A stretch of DNA of 64,000 nucleotides from Sinohyriopsis cumingii (lineage: Eukaryota; Mollusca; Bivalvia; Unionida; Unionidae). A program made the translations under genes and the position numbers. The notes beneath the pieces are model-generated. The model searched no databases. It was not told the DNA's origin and saw nothing but the letters and a program-made list of their open reading frames with translations. Location of the stretch: the NCBI GenBank assembly GCA_028554795.2, contig CM068838.1, positions 89,581,944 through 89,645,943 of the forward strand, written 5' to 3'. Shown in pieces: positions 10,950 to 22,697 of the stretch; the first letter of the stretch is position 1, and each line of letters starts with the position of its first letter.

Positions 10950-11289
10950 TTTTTCAAAACCCATTACTTACTTTTAAACATTATGGCATTGTGAACTATT
11001 TGCAAGATTTACCTAACTAAAAATTGCAAGAGTTTAATAAAGGTAGTGGTCCAGTGAACATGAACACTTTTACGTTTTATCACTCTTCTATCAAGGTTTT
11101 AGCCGACTTCATATTCCAATTAAAACAAATTAGTGTACCTATAGCAAGCTATAACTAAAATTAAATGGATCAATTGTTTCACTATTTGACTGGGACATAG
11201 CATACATATGTATCTCTATTGTAAATTATATTTTGGTGGATTGCACGATTGCAGAAGACTTGACTCCTCAGTAATAGTGGTGAACGAAT
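10950..11289. other. No gene recognised
   Basis: Unique-looking AT-rich sequence next to the Gypsy relic; it may contain remains of the downstream LTR, but I could not pair it with another copy. Confidence 0.35.
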
Positions 11290-14200
11290 AAGATAGGGGA
11301 GATAACCCAGCGTGAAACAAGGCACGCTAAATCTGAAGATTATCTCTTCAACAAATACACTACGGCTATGACATCCTGATCATGCATTGCGAATGGTTCT
11401 ATAAGGGTCTAATAATATCCAATGCCATCCTTTTTATTGGAATTCCGGACTTACAGAGTTGCATCGGAACTATTCTCTTTTTGCCTGGTGACTTTTTATT
11501 TGCACATACTTCACATGTATTACGCCTGTCCATAACATTATGCCGTAGTCAAACCGAATAACATCCTTGCCTGTTTTTTATTAAGAAATTATAAAATCTT
11601 TAGCTGGCCTCCAGTTTACAATGGTGGGAAAATGTCAGTACACTTTTCCAAAGATTTAGGGGACAATTGCTTGATAACATCCAGCTTTACCATCACATGT
11701 ATCTCCGACAAAGCTGTCTATTGTGGAACTCAGTTTGCTCCCATTGGACCCATTAGCTTTTAACTTCATTGCTTTGACCTGATACCTCATTCCACCATGG
11801 TCTTATGCCATCACTCACCCAATATCTTACTATGGTAGGGTCATTATCACCGCACTGAGAAACAAGCAGCCTTGATACCGTATATGCCGATACAATTGTG
11901 ATAATTTTACGAACATCACGTACTCATAGCAACTGTTTGTAGCACGTTTTTTCTCATCGTCGTTTCCAATGTCTTCAACATTCGTTTGTCTCCAGCACTG
12001 TCGGCACGGCTTTCTTTATAATGCATCCACATTTCTACGACTCAAGACTGGTCGGTGTATGATTTCAAAATCATACTGAGCCAACATCTCAAGCCATCTG
12101 GCCTGTTGACCTTCTGAATCCTTTTGCGTCATGAGCCAATGAAATGCACTGTGGTCAATAGATTGGTTTGTCTAGCTCTTCCATTTTTACTTGCCAATAT
12201 TCACTCATTACATTAAGGGTAAAAAACGAAGATATACCGGACATCCGATCGAATGAATCGTCTATACTCAGTAGGGGATAAGTGTCCTTCATGGTCATTT
12301 AGACGACTGCCCTCTAGTCAACGCAAAACCGAGTTGTACCATCCTTCTTACGTACACGCCTATGGGCGATGCACAGAACTTTGACGACGGCTCTATGATG
12401 CCTTGAGTCAACATAGTTTCTAAATGATCTCCAATTTCATCTCTTTCATGAATCGGAATTCTACGTAGCGGTTATTTTACTAGTCTTGAATCCCCTTTAT
12501 TTATTTTGTGACGTATTTGATTGGTTCTGCCAAGGTCATCTTTTGATTTAGCAAACAATCCTGAGAACTTGCATAGAAGTTGGTCAATTTTCTTGCATTG
12601 GGCGGATATAAGACCCGTTTTCGTTTCTTGAGATAACTTTTTCAGGTGTTCAGGCAATCGGGTGGATCCATTATAGCCAATAATCTCCAGAACATCATCT
12701 TTGTCACAGGTGCGTAGAGACACGTAATAGTTTTGTTTCGTCGGTAACGTACATGATCCTTAAAGGAATGAAATCATTGGGTGTAGCCCTAGTGAGTACT
12801 TTTACCACCAGAAGTTGCTTATTTTCAATAAACTGGTCATCAAACTCCACAATCCCGGTCGATCCGAGTGAATTGTTATTCCCAACTTTTGTAATTTACA
12901 AAGGATGTTCATTCCGTGCCTTTCTGGGAGCTATATTGTCTCTGAAAATACAAATCTAGCGCATTCCATCGAGTTCGATTTAGTTGCATCATGTGACAAA
13001 ATGATGTCTTAAATAGTCAATTTATGATTCATAAAATCAATTTTGTTTCCTACTCTTTCCTACTCTTTCTAGAAAGATCAGGCCTAACACAGCTTCTGCT
13101 GTCAATCCCATCGTTGCAAAGATAACACTATGCTCATGACGTTTCCATCCGAATGACAAGGTAAATTTTCCTTTTCAGACTACTTCTAGCGGTTTTTCAT
13201 TTGCACACAGAACACTTCCAGTAACCTAATGTAACCGAGGTCGATATTCCTGCGCCATCCTCTCAGAAACACCCTTTGCAATTGGTTGTAACCATATCAT
13301 CTGTATCTATCAAACAATTTACACCCATCCGTGTACTAATACCGTGTACAGATACCGGACGGTACATCCTAGCATCTTTCATCGCTGCCAGGCAAGTTAT
13401 ATTCCTACACCTGGAATCACGGTCCCACCCCTCGCCCTTGGGGTGGGCCGGCTTAGTTTTCCCCGACTGTGAATGTTTAGGCTTACTTTTTGAGCAGTTA
13501 ATTTTGAAATACCATGTTTCTCCGTACTTGTAACAACACTTTCCTTTCCTTCCAATTTTCCATGCAGATGCTGCCTTCACATCGTTAAGTAAAAAGCCGC
13601 TAGTTTCGCAACTTCTCTCTTTAGTTCCTGAATCTCTTTTAGTATCAGACATCATCGTGTTGCGTACGTATCTTCCCAAATCCGTTCGCTGCAGCTCAGC
13701 TATGGTAAATATATCGAGTTCTACACCAATTTCAAGTGCTTTATCAAGGGTTTTAGGTCGTGCATATTCTATTCTTAACCAAAATTCACTGTCAATTAAA
13801 GAATCGATAAATTGTTCCTTCGAAGTGTTTCGAGCCATTCGTCTGGCGCTTTGGGATACGCTTGGCGTATCGCTCTTCCCAATTTTGAGAGTGTTTTATG
13901 GTCCCTTCAAAGTCGGCTTTGAAGCTGCACACTGTAAATTTCTGTGTTTTTTTTAAAAATGCAAATGTTCTTGCGAGTCAGTCCATGATCTTTTTGTAAT
14001 CTTGACTTTCGGATCCAAGCAGCTGTTTAGCATAGGCTCTAAGACTCACTGCCAGATAAAGCCCCTTCTTTTCTTGTTTATATCATGCGCTTGAAAGTCC
14101 ATCAGTGGTTTGGTACCGTCGAACGTGTTTGGTGTCACGAGTTGCCATTTCACTTTATTTTGTTTAGAAAATTCTAGTCTTCTTTTGGGTAGCTTGATTC

Positions 14201-14290
14201 TTTCGTGGGGTCTCGATGGCGTCTTTTGACGTTCAGTTTCGAAAAGTCTGCATGTATTCTTTCCGATTTCTCTCTCCATTTCCCAAATTT
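11290..14290 (-). mobile_element. Dead Ty3/Gypsy LTR retrotransposon, gag-pol relic
   Basis: Reading down the minus strand: gag near 14279-14046 (TPNTFDGTKPLMDF); the gag C-terminus at 13838-13640 (SKEQFIDSLIDSEFWLRIEY); a decayed zinc knuckle (CCYKYGETWYFKINC); and an aspartic-protease-like GVNCLIDTDDMVTT in which the DTG triad has become DTD. Next come the protease-RT linker at 12723-12472 (LPEHLKKLSQETK, DDLGRTNQIRHKINKGD) and the start of RT (GVYVRKKDGTTRFCVDYRA, then a SEYWQV block). The frame then jumps to the end of RNase H near 12150-12040 (GQQARWLEMLAQYDFEIIH). Integrase fragments follow (CEVCANKKSPGKKR, GIPIKRMALDI). The RT core with the YxDD motif is missing, and there are many stops. 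It is non-functional. Confidence 0.88.
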
Positions 14291-14399
14291 GCTGTTTAAT
14301 TATTTCTTGTGCATCATTATAGAAGATACTGTCTGTGATTGCGCCATTTTCATTTATTCATAAGATTTTCCAGGGTTTCAGCTGCTTCTCAAAAGAATA

Positions 14400-14600
14400 A
14401 TCCCGCCGCTGTCACCCAATTGTGTTGCATGCAACCTGGTCAAGATATTCAGTGGACTCTATAACACTAACCAAGCTTCTAGATTTACTCTAATGTCTTT
14501 ATCCTCTCTGTATATTTTCCTGACAGTGCCATTTTACAACCCCAGGCAAGATCACAAGGTCGTTGATTTTAAATCTGAAGCCAATAGCCCAGTTCGATAA
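14400..14600 (-). mobile_element. Possible primer-binding site and LTR remnant upstream of the Gypsy relic
   Basis: Upstream of gag on the minus strand is ATTGGGTGACAGCGGCGGG, placed where a tRNA primer-binding site would follow the 5' LTR. The sequence beyond it (14425-14600) would then be the LTR. No second LTR was found for comparison, so the boundary is inferred. Confidence 0.4.
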
Positions 14601-14648
14601 TATTATTTACCTCCCTTAAAGAGTAACTGCAAAGTTATCATTCTTGCA

Positions 14649-15273
14649 ATGAGCGTGCATAAGTCACTTCCGTCGAGCATTGTATCAACGGATTTACACA
14701 AAGGAAGAAGCGATCCATCAAATTTAAACGTTAGCAATGCTACAATTCTCGACCTGAGGCTATTTTTAAGAGACCTAGGTGTACCCGTGTCAGGTACTAA
14801 AAATGAACTAACTGAGCGAGTGAGAAGTGCGCAAGAAATAGGAAAAACACGGTTGCAAGATGTTGAGGAATCGCGACGAAAATTTCGCAAAAGAATGTAA
14901 GCTTGAACGGCTGGTGTCGCCGTTAGCAGAAAAAATTCCAGATTTGTCGGCGCTCAAGTCCGGGTGGTCAGACGACATAACATCAATTCCATGTGTTACA
15001 AACAATGACCTTTACAATTATTAGCAGGACATTTAATAATAAGCCACTTGGTGCAACAAGGCAGTTAAAAGCGAAAGTGAAAAATGCTGACAGACATTTA
15101 GAGTCAGTGAAATTCTATGAAATAGAAAGGACTTTGTCTTACTGTTATGTGGAAACCCTTGTGATGACATCAACTCCAACTCAGAAAGAGAAGAACAATG
15201 ACTATGTTGTGTGGGCCTGTATGTCCAAAATAACTGGTCATGTTCATGCAGCTGGTTGTGATTGTGAGGCATG
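14649..15273 (+). pseudogene. SAP-SWIM-YqaJ family gene, exon A, broken
   Basis: From ATG 14649 the frame encodes a SAP-like segment (DLRLFLRDLGVPVSGTKNEL, about residues 36-60), a DNA-binding fold. After a frameshift near 14880 it continues as KLERLVSPLAEKIPDLSALK and SGWSDDITSIPCVTNNDLY. A second shift follows, then KPLGATRQLKAKVK, RHLESVKFYEIERTLSYCYV and TGHVHAAGCDCEA. The last block supplies the CxC of a SWIM zinc finger. The exon ends at a consensus donor (atg|gtaagt, 15273/15274), exactly inside the SWIM motif, and exon B at 19410 supplies the rest. At least two frameshifts make it a pseudogene here. The family is multi-copy in marine invertebrates, from memory; its biological role is unknown. 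Confidence 0.82.
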
Positions 15274-15699
15274 GTAAGTAGTATTACGTATGTAGTCATT
15301 TCTGGTTAAATTTGTACAAATATTTCATTTATATCTATTAATAGACATTTCTTGTATATTAAATTAATATTTACTTATCGTTCTGGTCTTTACTTGTAGC
15401 AGGAAAACATGAACAACAATCATCACCGCCTTTTCTGAGTTTATTGAGGTATGTTTTAGCTTCAGCTTAAAGAAATAAGAATACCATTGTGATTTAAAAA
15501 CTATAACATATTGATGGGAGAGTTGGAAATATAATAGTTAATCAATACAATTGGACTGGAAGAATGTGAGGTATATATTGTATCATGATTCTTGATTCCT
15601 TCTTCAAGTTTTCCACTAAAAGCTCAAATTGTTGTGCATTGACACTACCACGATAGTGTACCACATGATTAACACTGTCTCTGGACATGAAGAGTATGC

Positions 15700-17650
15700 A
15701 TATATAGCACCACTGAAGTCTGCCACAGGCGATACCATCCACAACAAGGGCAAGCAGATGGAGCGTTGGGTGGAATACTACTCCGAACTGTACTCCAAAG
15801 AGAACCACGTGACCAATGACGCCCTCAACGCCACTGAAACCCTCCCTCTCGTGGCCGAACTGGACGAGAAACCTACTGTAGACGAACTAAAGAAGGCCTT
15901 AGAGAAACTGTCCCTAGGTAAAGCCCCAGGGAAGGATGGCATCACAGCAGAACTCATCAAGTGCGGATGTAGCGTGCTGCTCACACACCTGCACGACCTC
16001 CTCTGCCAGTGCTGGGACGAGGGTGCAGTGCCTCAGGACATGAGAGACGCTAACTTCATAACCCTGTACAAGAACAAGGGCGACAGAAGCGACTGCAACA
16101 ACTACAGTGCATTTCACTTCTCAGCATCGTGGGTAAAGTTTTCGCACGAGTCATCCTGAACAGACTGCAGACGCTTGCTGACAGAGTTTACCCAGAGTCG
16201 CAATGCGGGTTCCGCGCAGAGACGTCCACAATCGACATGATTTTCTCTGTCAGGCAACTGCAGGAAAAATGCAGAGAACAACACAGACCCCTCTTCCTGG
16301 CCTTTATGGACATCACCAAGGCATTCGATCTGGTCAGCAGAGACGGACTCTTCACAATCCTGGCGAAAATTGGTTGCCATCCAAAGCTGCTAAGCATGAT
16401 CCAGTCCTTCCACGATGACACGAAAGGCACAGTGCAGTACAATGGCTCAACATCCGACACCTTTGACATCCGCAGTGGAATTAAACAGGGCTGTGTCCTT
16501 GCCCCCACGCTCTTCGGCATCTTCTTCGCAGTCTTGCTCAAGCACGCCTTTGGGACGTCCACAGAAGGGATTTACCTGCACACACGATCAGACGGCAGAC
16601 TGTTCAACCTGGCACGACTGAAGGCAAAGAGCAAAGTGCGTGAAGTAACCATCAGGGACATGCTCTTCGCAGACGATGCTGCTCTATCCACCCACACAGA
16701 AGCTGAGCTTCAGCGCCTGATGAACCGCTTTGCTAAAGCATGCGATGAGTTTGGGATAACCATAAGCCTAACGAAAACAAACGTGATGGTTCAGGACGCG
16801 GACCCCCCCCCCCAAGCATCATCATCAACAACTACGAACTTGAGGTGGTGAGTCAGTTCATGTACCTCGGTTCTACCATCACCAACAACCTCTCACTCGA
16901 TGCTGAGCTCAACAAGCGGATCGGAAAGGCATCAACAACTCTCTCCAGGTTGTCGCCGATAGTGTGGAACAACAGCATGCTGACCCTGAACACTAAGATC
17001 ACCGTGTACCGCGCATGCGTTCTAAGCACTCTCATGTACGCCAGTGAAACCTGGACTCTGTACGCCTCACAAGAGAAAAGACTGAACGCCTTTCACATGC
17101 GATGCCCCCGACGCATACTCGGGATCACCTGGAGCGATCGAGTAACAAACAACGAGGTGCTCGAGTGTGCCAAGATTCACAGCATGATCACACTCCTGCG
17201 CCAACGCCGCATCAGATGGCTGGGCCATGTACGTCGGATGGATGACGGACGGATCCCAAAAGACATTCTTTATTCGGAACTCGCCTCTGGCAAAAGGTCG
17301 ATCGGACGGCCACATCTCCGCTTCAAGGATGTCTGTAAGCACGACATGAAATCCCTTGATATCGATGTCAACACCTGGGAAGAGCTCGCTCTAGACAGAT
17401 CAAGCTGGCAACATGCTCTGATCACTGGTCTGAAAGCCGGAGAGGACAAGCAACGCTTGCTAGCTGATGAAAGACGATCGCAGAGGAAGAAGAAGCAGCT
17501 CCAACTAACACCTGACGCAACCTTCAAGTGCAGCAAGTTCAGCATGGACTGCCATTCCCGCACTGGACTACTTAGCCACAGCAGACGCTGCACAACCACC
17601 AACCGGGACTTCTCTCATGGGCGCAGTTCCATCGTCTCTCGAGACTAACG
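15700..17650 (+). mobile_element. Non-LTR retrotransposon, 5'-truncated, reverse transcriptase and C-terminal region
   Basis: Three frames join into one LINE protein. The first (to about 16110) has KPTVDELKKALEKL, GKAPGKDGITAELIKCG and DANFITLYKNKGDRSDCNNY. The second (16104-16806) has SLLSIVGKVFARVILNRLQ, ESQCGFR, FMDITKAFDLV (motif A), GIKQGCVLAPTLFGIFFA and the catalytic FADD at about 16665-16676, where YADD is more usual. The third (16806-17648) has FMYLGSTITNNLSLDAELNK, RQRRIRWLGHVRRMDDGR and a C-terminal finger-like [14 protein letters not shown] with one expected Cys replaced by Phe. Frameshifts lie near 16108 and in the C-run at 16801-16812. There is no endonuclease domain, so it is 5'-truncated and dead. 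The clade is uncertain (RTE/jockey-like). Confidence 0.92.
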
Positions 17651-17656
17651 GATGCC

Positions 17657-17658
<2 letters not shown>

Positions 17659-17748
<90 letters not shown>
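17659..17748. repeat. (TA)n tail of the LINE
   Basis: A 90-base TA run begins about ten bases after the LINE stop codon, consistent with a simple-repeat retrotransposon tail that later expanded. Confidence 0.9.
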
Positions 17749-17751
<3 letters not shown>

Positions 17752-17884
17752 CTTATCTTGTATGTATATACCTTGACAGACTACGAGTACGACTGAAACA
17801 TGTCACTTAACTTACCTGACAAAGCTGAATCCTCAATAAAATGTTGAAAAATTAAGTAATTCTTGTTTATATCGCTCAACACTA

Positions 17885-18060
17885 TTGATATCATGGGGAT
17901 ATAATTTGGCCTGAGGGGTATGAATTGGCCTAGGCCATAATATACCCCAGAGGTATAAATTTTCCCAGGCCATAATATATACCCGGGTATAATCTAGCCT
18001 AGGCCGCTTTAACCCCAGGTATACTCTGGACTGGGGGTATAATATTGCCTGTTACACCGG
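17885..18060. repeat. Degenerate array of palindromic ggggtat...atacccc motifs
   Basis: Repeated phrases such as ggggtatgaattggcc, aggccataatatacccc, gggtataatctagcctaggc and gggggtataatattgcct alternate in orientation, giving several overlapping imperfect palindromes built on ggcctaggcc centres. Confidence 0.65.
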
Positions 18061-19117
18061 TACTCGCCATTTGCGTTAATAGTCACATGACTTTACAACT
18101 GTCAAACAAAGACATCGGAAGTCCAATAGTCATGTGATATCAACAACAAACTCCTTTTTAATGCCTTTGTACAAAGTTTAAATTATATTAAATTAAAGTC
18201 TCAAACCTTTCATAAAAACCAGAAAGAACATATAATTATCAACATATTTATTTCGAGAACAACTACAAGAAACTTGGCCAGTCTGATTCATCAACAGAGT
18301 TGTCTGGTTGCCTGCTTCGTATGCTTCCTGCGTGAGAGAGCACATGTCAACGTGGTAGTCACGTGATACAACAAAACTCCGGAAGTAGGTCTCGGAATAA
18401 ATATAGAGAATTTTGTGCTCTTTCGTTTTTGTATTTTTATTGCAACCAGTATACGACTTTCATTTAATATTTTTTTCTACAATATTTGAAAATGACGGAT
18501 GTGAGATTATGTGTGCTCGTGCGATTAGCAATCGAAATCGCTAGTACCAGCTCAAATTTCATCAGCGCATTAGTTTTTTCGTCTTTCAGCAGATTGAAGA
18601 CATAACGATTTAATACTCGCATTTTCTGAGAAAATAAATAATTTTCATCTAAATTTTATGCAGGTATAACTCGATTTAAAAACGTTTAAGTTTGCTGGCC
18701 CATCCGCCAAGTGGCTATGCTTTAACGCCACCATGTTCTCTTCTTGTGATGCTAGACTGGTTTTCATACCTTCCATATAAAAAAAAGATACGGATATCGT
18801 AATGTCTCTGAAACAAAAAGTCTACGAGAGAAATCTAATCCTCTGAGCGTTTGGATTGTCTCAACAAATATATTTATGGCAAGCACCCAAATGATCTATA
18901 CTGTAACCTCCTAATAATGTTCTGGTTAGAACTCGATAAATTTAACTCACGATCAGATCAGTTACGACACAATTACGTAATTGTTTCGGGCGTCAAACTG
19001 TGGAGGAAAATTCCCTGGATTTTCCCGACTTTCGTCAATATTTGCAAAATTCAAGGACTTTTCACGGTCGGGAAAAAAATTATCATTTCTTCCGACTTTT
19101 GTCCCGATTTCCTGATT
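18061..19117. other. No gene recognised
   Basis: Intronic sequence of the pseudogene with no supported feature. The open frame at 18851-19282 runs into the tetranucleotide repeat and is not a gene. Confidence 0.4.
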
Positions 19118-19188
19118 ATATGTATGCATGTATGTATGTATGTATGTATGTATGTATGTATGTATGTATGTATGTATGTATGCATGTA

Positions 19189-19259
<71 letters not shown>

Positions 19260-19272
19260 ATGCGTGCGTGTG
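19118..19272. repeat. (ATGT)n(GT)n(GCGT)n compound microsatellite
   Basis: ATGT units, then about 45 bases of GT, then GCGT units. The poly-Cys/Val/Met frames over it are artefacts. Confidence 0.95.
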
Positions 19273-19409
19273 TTTTATATAAATAAAACAAAATTTATTA
19301 CAAATGGAAACCTGTGTCTTAGTTCAAAGGATTGCAAAATCTGTGAGTGTGTCATGCAACTGTTGCTCTGTTTCCTTTATTCGTTATCTGTTATTCTTCT
19401 TTTTTCCAG

Positions 19410-20540
19410 TGATGGAGAAGCCTGAAACCATGTAGCAGCCTTACTCTACGGAAAGTTGTCATGACAGAAAAAAGAAAGACAGACTTGATGCTTCAACCTC
19501 AAAAGGGTGCCTCTGGAACAAGCCACGAAGCCAGAAAGTTAAGTCCAAAACAAGACCTGATATTCAGGAAACAAACATTCTGTGGATCCATCAAAGAAAA
19601 AAGCTTTCAAACTTCTGATGCACAAATATGAAACATACAAAATACACCAAAACCTGTAACTATGCAGACCTTAAGTGATAAACTTCAAAAGTGTAATCCA
19701 CATGCAGGATTTTCAGTTGCTCATTCTGAAACACTTGAAATATATAATTTTATGTACCATAATGGTGTTAACTTAAACATTTATGAACAAACAGTTGCAT
19801 TTTAAAGTTACCTGTAAAAACTTTCTGTAAGTGCAGATGACTCCAAAGCTATTGAGTTAAGAACGAGAAAACAGTCCAAGAGCACAGAAAGGAATGTTGC
19901 TAGAAGTGGCCCATTAACTTCGTCAAATTTTTGGATGATTTGTAAAAAGCTACCCAACACTCCACCCAACTCCGTCTTAAATATAGTCATGGGATACTCA
20001 AATTTCACATGTGATAGTATGAAATAGGGCAACAGTCATGAAGCAGCTGCACGTAGGTTTTATGTTAAGGACTGACTCTCAAAGCACAATGGGATATCGG
20101 TAAGATTGTCTGGATTTATAATCAATCCCAAATTTCCACACCTGGGTTCAAGTCCCGATGGACTAGTTAATTGTTCTCTTTGTGAAGATTCAAATAGAAT
20201 TTTAGAAATTAAGTGCCCTTATAAATATAGGACCATGTCACCAATTCTGGCAGCAAAATGCAGGGACTTCTTTTGTACTGAGCGTGACAGACAGTTACTA
20301 TTAAAAAGAAGTCATTCATATTATTATCAGATGCAGGGACAACTTGCAATTTCACAATATAAATGGTGTGACTTTTATGTGTGGACCGTAGAAGTACGTT
20401 AAGTTGAACATATTTTTTTGACATTGAATTTTGTGAAAGTATGGTGGCCAAGTTGAATGAGCTTTACCTCTATGCAGTTGTCCCTGAATTATTTACAAGA
20501 CGTATTAAACGTGGGAAGGATTTAAAACCATTTAGGTGAT
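19410..20540 (+). pseudogene. SAP-SWIM-YqaJ family gene, exon B (SWIM end and YqaJ nuclease domain), broken
   Basis: After the acceptor the frame reads DGEA-stop-NHVAALLYGKLS. This completes a SWIM finger, but the third zinc ligand Cys is a TGA stop. A frameshift leads to DRKKKDRLDASTSKGCLWNK. The YqaJ-type nuclease/recombinase region follows: DSKAIELRTRKQSK, GPLTSSNFWMICKKLP, FIINPKFPHLGSSPDGLV and ILEIKCPYKYRTMSPILAAK. It continues with RSHSYYYQMQGQLAIS and WCDFYVWTV, ending KRGKDLKPF before a stop near 20540. The catalytic Asp of SPDG and the Glu-Lys pair of EIK are still present. Several stops and shifts (for example near 19455, 19800, 20026 and 20400) make it a pseudogene. Confidence 0.85.
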
Positions 20541-21350
20541 GCATAATTCAGTACTGTCAAAACAATCAATGTCTGTGTTAGTTGGATACTTTAAAAAAAA
20601 AAAAGAAAAAAAGAATTGAAACAGTATTTTCAGATTTTGTATGCTGTTCAATTTATGTTCCCTTAAATAGTGATTTCTAGAATAAATTTATGTGTGCATT
20701 ATATTAAAAACCATTAAGAACAAGGACCTGTTGTGAGATGTGGTTACTATCAAGGTGCATGAATAGTACTACTTCAATACATCTTGCACTGAGTAAATGT
20801 AGAGAGGGATATTCATAATAATACATTTTACGTACTAATTAAATCAAAGTTATGTGCACATCTTTTCTAATTTTCATGATTATTTCCACAATAACCTGAC
20901 ATAAAGTTCATACCGATATTGCTATATTTTATGTAAGAATCCATTTATATAAAAATTAGCTATTTTAAAAGTTTAGTCTTGATTTGGAGTTTTGCGCTCA
21001 GGAGATTGATAATTATTATTCATGGTTGCGGCTGAGAAAGCATATAACTCGTATTGCTTCACCTCCCCCTTTAAATGGGGATGTATGCCATGCGTTCCTG
21101 TGTCTGTCTATCCACAGAGCACATACAAGAAATAGTAATCCATTCAGTAAGTAATTATCCTAGTAAAACGCTTGCCACACCATCATGATATTAACAAATA
21201 AATTTGTAACAATGTATATCCTTTTATTCATATAAACAACAGTAAATTATTAAAAATATTTAATTAAGTACTTAATGGATACAGTTAAATTGCATCTAAA
21301 TCACATGTAAACTATTTATTGTCATCTTTGGTATTTTTTCATTAAAACAG
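20541..21350. other. No gene recognised
   Basis: AT-rich sequence with an A-rich run near 20592-20612 and no supported frame. Confidence 0.4.
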
Positions 21351-21354
21351 GTAT

Positions 21355-22697
21355 TATAATCATCCAGTATCGGTGGTGGTTGTAGATTGGACAACTCAGC
21401 ACATAACTTATATATCTTACTTAGTTGTCCAGACATTGTTATTGGTATAGTACCCTGCAAAATCTGAAGATTTTTACTCGTTCAATTGCCATTTCAACAT
21501 AAATCCTAAGGTTGGCTATTCGCCGAGTCTCCTCCACTTCTCTACGTGTAAATCTTTTGTGTTTAAACAGTGGTATTATCAACTGGAGTCCTCTTGGTGT
21601 TGTCATATTGGCAATTACAAATCCTTTGTCTGCTATAATGGCATCTCCACGTTCACAGAGGTCTAGAATTCAACATGATCGTGTAATTTGCTTGTCACTG
21701 ATGCTTCCAGCCCAAAGCTCAGACACAAAAGTTATTATTCCAGATGAACTTATTCCGAGCAATACTTTCTATGTCATGTGAGATTTGTAGTGTGAGTAAA
21801 TTAATGATTTGTTGATCAAAGACTATGGAATTTCTGTATAAAGTTCAGTGCAGTCAATGATTACATGTGTTTGGGGATATGCTGTTCTAAATTTATTAAG
21901 CATTGTTCTTTCAACCACTGACTTGATTGGCCGGGTTAATAGAACTGACAACTTTACGTGTAGGCAATCTATCCATTTATTTATGATAACTGAGCATGTT
22001 TACTTAGAGATGTGAAATCTGGCAGAGATATCTCCAACAAGAAGTCCCAGACGTAACCACATCAAGACTACAACAAAATCATCAATTACTCGAAGTTTTC
22101 GCGGACGTCCTTTTTTCTGTCCAGAACCTGTTCTTGTTGTCTGAGATTATGTATCATCCATTTCATCAAACAGTGCATGATATGTACCAGCATTAGGCAG
22201 TCCATTATAAAACAGTACAGCTGAATCTTTGTCAGCAACGTCCTCAAAAGCAATATCTGGCAGTTTACATTGAATTCCGACATCAAACTTCTTGACCATA
22301 TTTGAGTGCTGATCAAATAGCTCAGTCAGAGTTAGTGTTGACACAGTTTTCACTGTTGTTTGTGCTGCTGGTTCTCTTTTAATAACTTCCCTGATTGTAT
22401 TTCCTTCATTAACTAACTCTGTTGTTTGCTCACATTTGTCTAACAATTTGGACAACTGGTCATAATTATATTATCCACAATAGTCATGTAAATGCAGGGA
22501 CACATAGGGTAGATTCATATCTAACTTTAAAATCCTTGACTCAGTCTCATCACTGTCATCAATCTCCATTTTGATTTCATGTGATTGTGTAATGTCATCC
22601 TTCAAAATAATACTTTCAGTTTTTGTAGGAAAGTACAACTCAGTGTAATCTGGCTTGTCTGTTGACTCTGACATATGTGAAAAGAATAAGAAAATAC
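21355..22697 (-). mobile_element. THAP-DDE transposase (ISL2EU/IS4EU-like), exon 2 with the catalytic region, dead
   Basis: From an acceptor near 22675 (polypyrimidine tract, then atgtcag) the minus strand reads a linker (YTELYFPTKTESIILKDD), a helical stretch (SKLLDKCEQTTELVNEG), then KKGRPRKLRVIDDFVVVLMW and LRLGLLVGDISARFHIS. The DDE core follows: YPQTHVIIDCTELYTEIP (first Asp), GIITFVSELWAGSISDKQIT, GDAIIADKGFVIANM (second Asp), and EETRRIANLRIYVEMAIERV (the Glu region). It ends GTIPITMSGQLSKIYKLCAE and LQPPPILD. In-frame stops (for example in FHISK-stop-TCSV, TEIP-stop-SLIN) show that it is inactive. Confidence 0.85.

Larger units (their letters stand above)
15274..19409 (+). other. Intron of the SAP-SWIM-YqaJ pseudogene
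   Basis: The donor gtaagt is at 15274 and the acceptor ttcttttttccag ends at 19409. The intron hosts a same-strand LINE (15700-17650), its (TA)n tail, a palindromic array (17885-18060) and a tetranucleotide microsatellite (19118-19272). Most of its 4.1 kb is therefore inserted or repeat material. Confidence 0.7.

Noticed and set aside
12753..13956. Plus-strand frames of 68-99 codons over the Gypsy element
   Set aside because: Shadows of the minus-strand gag-pol relic.
16188..16562. Minus-strand 124-codon frame
   Set aside because: Shadow of the LINE reverse transcriptase on the plus strand.
18851..19425. Frames of 109-143 codons with Cys/Val/His/Thr runs
   Set aside because: Produced by the tetranucleotide and GT microsatellite.
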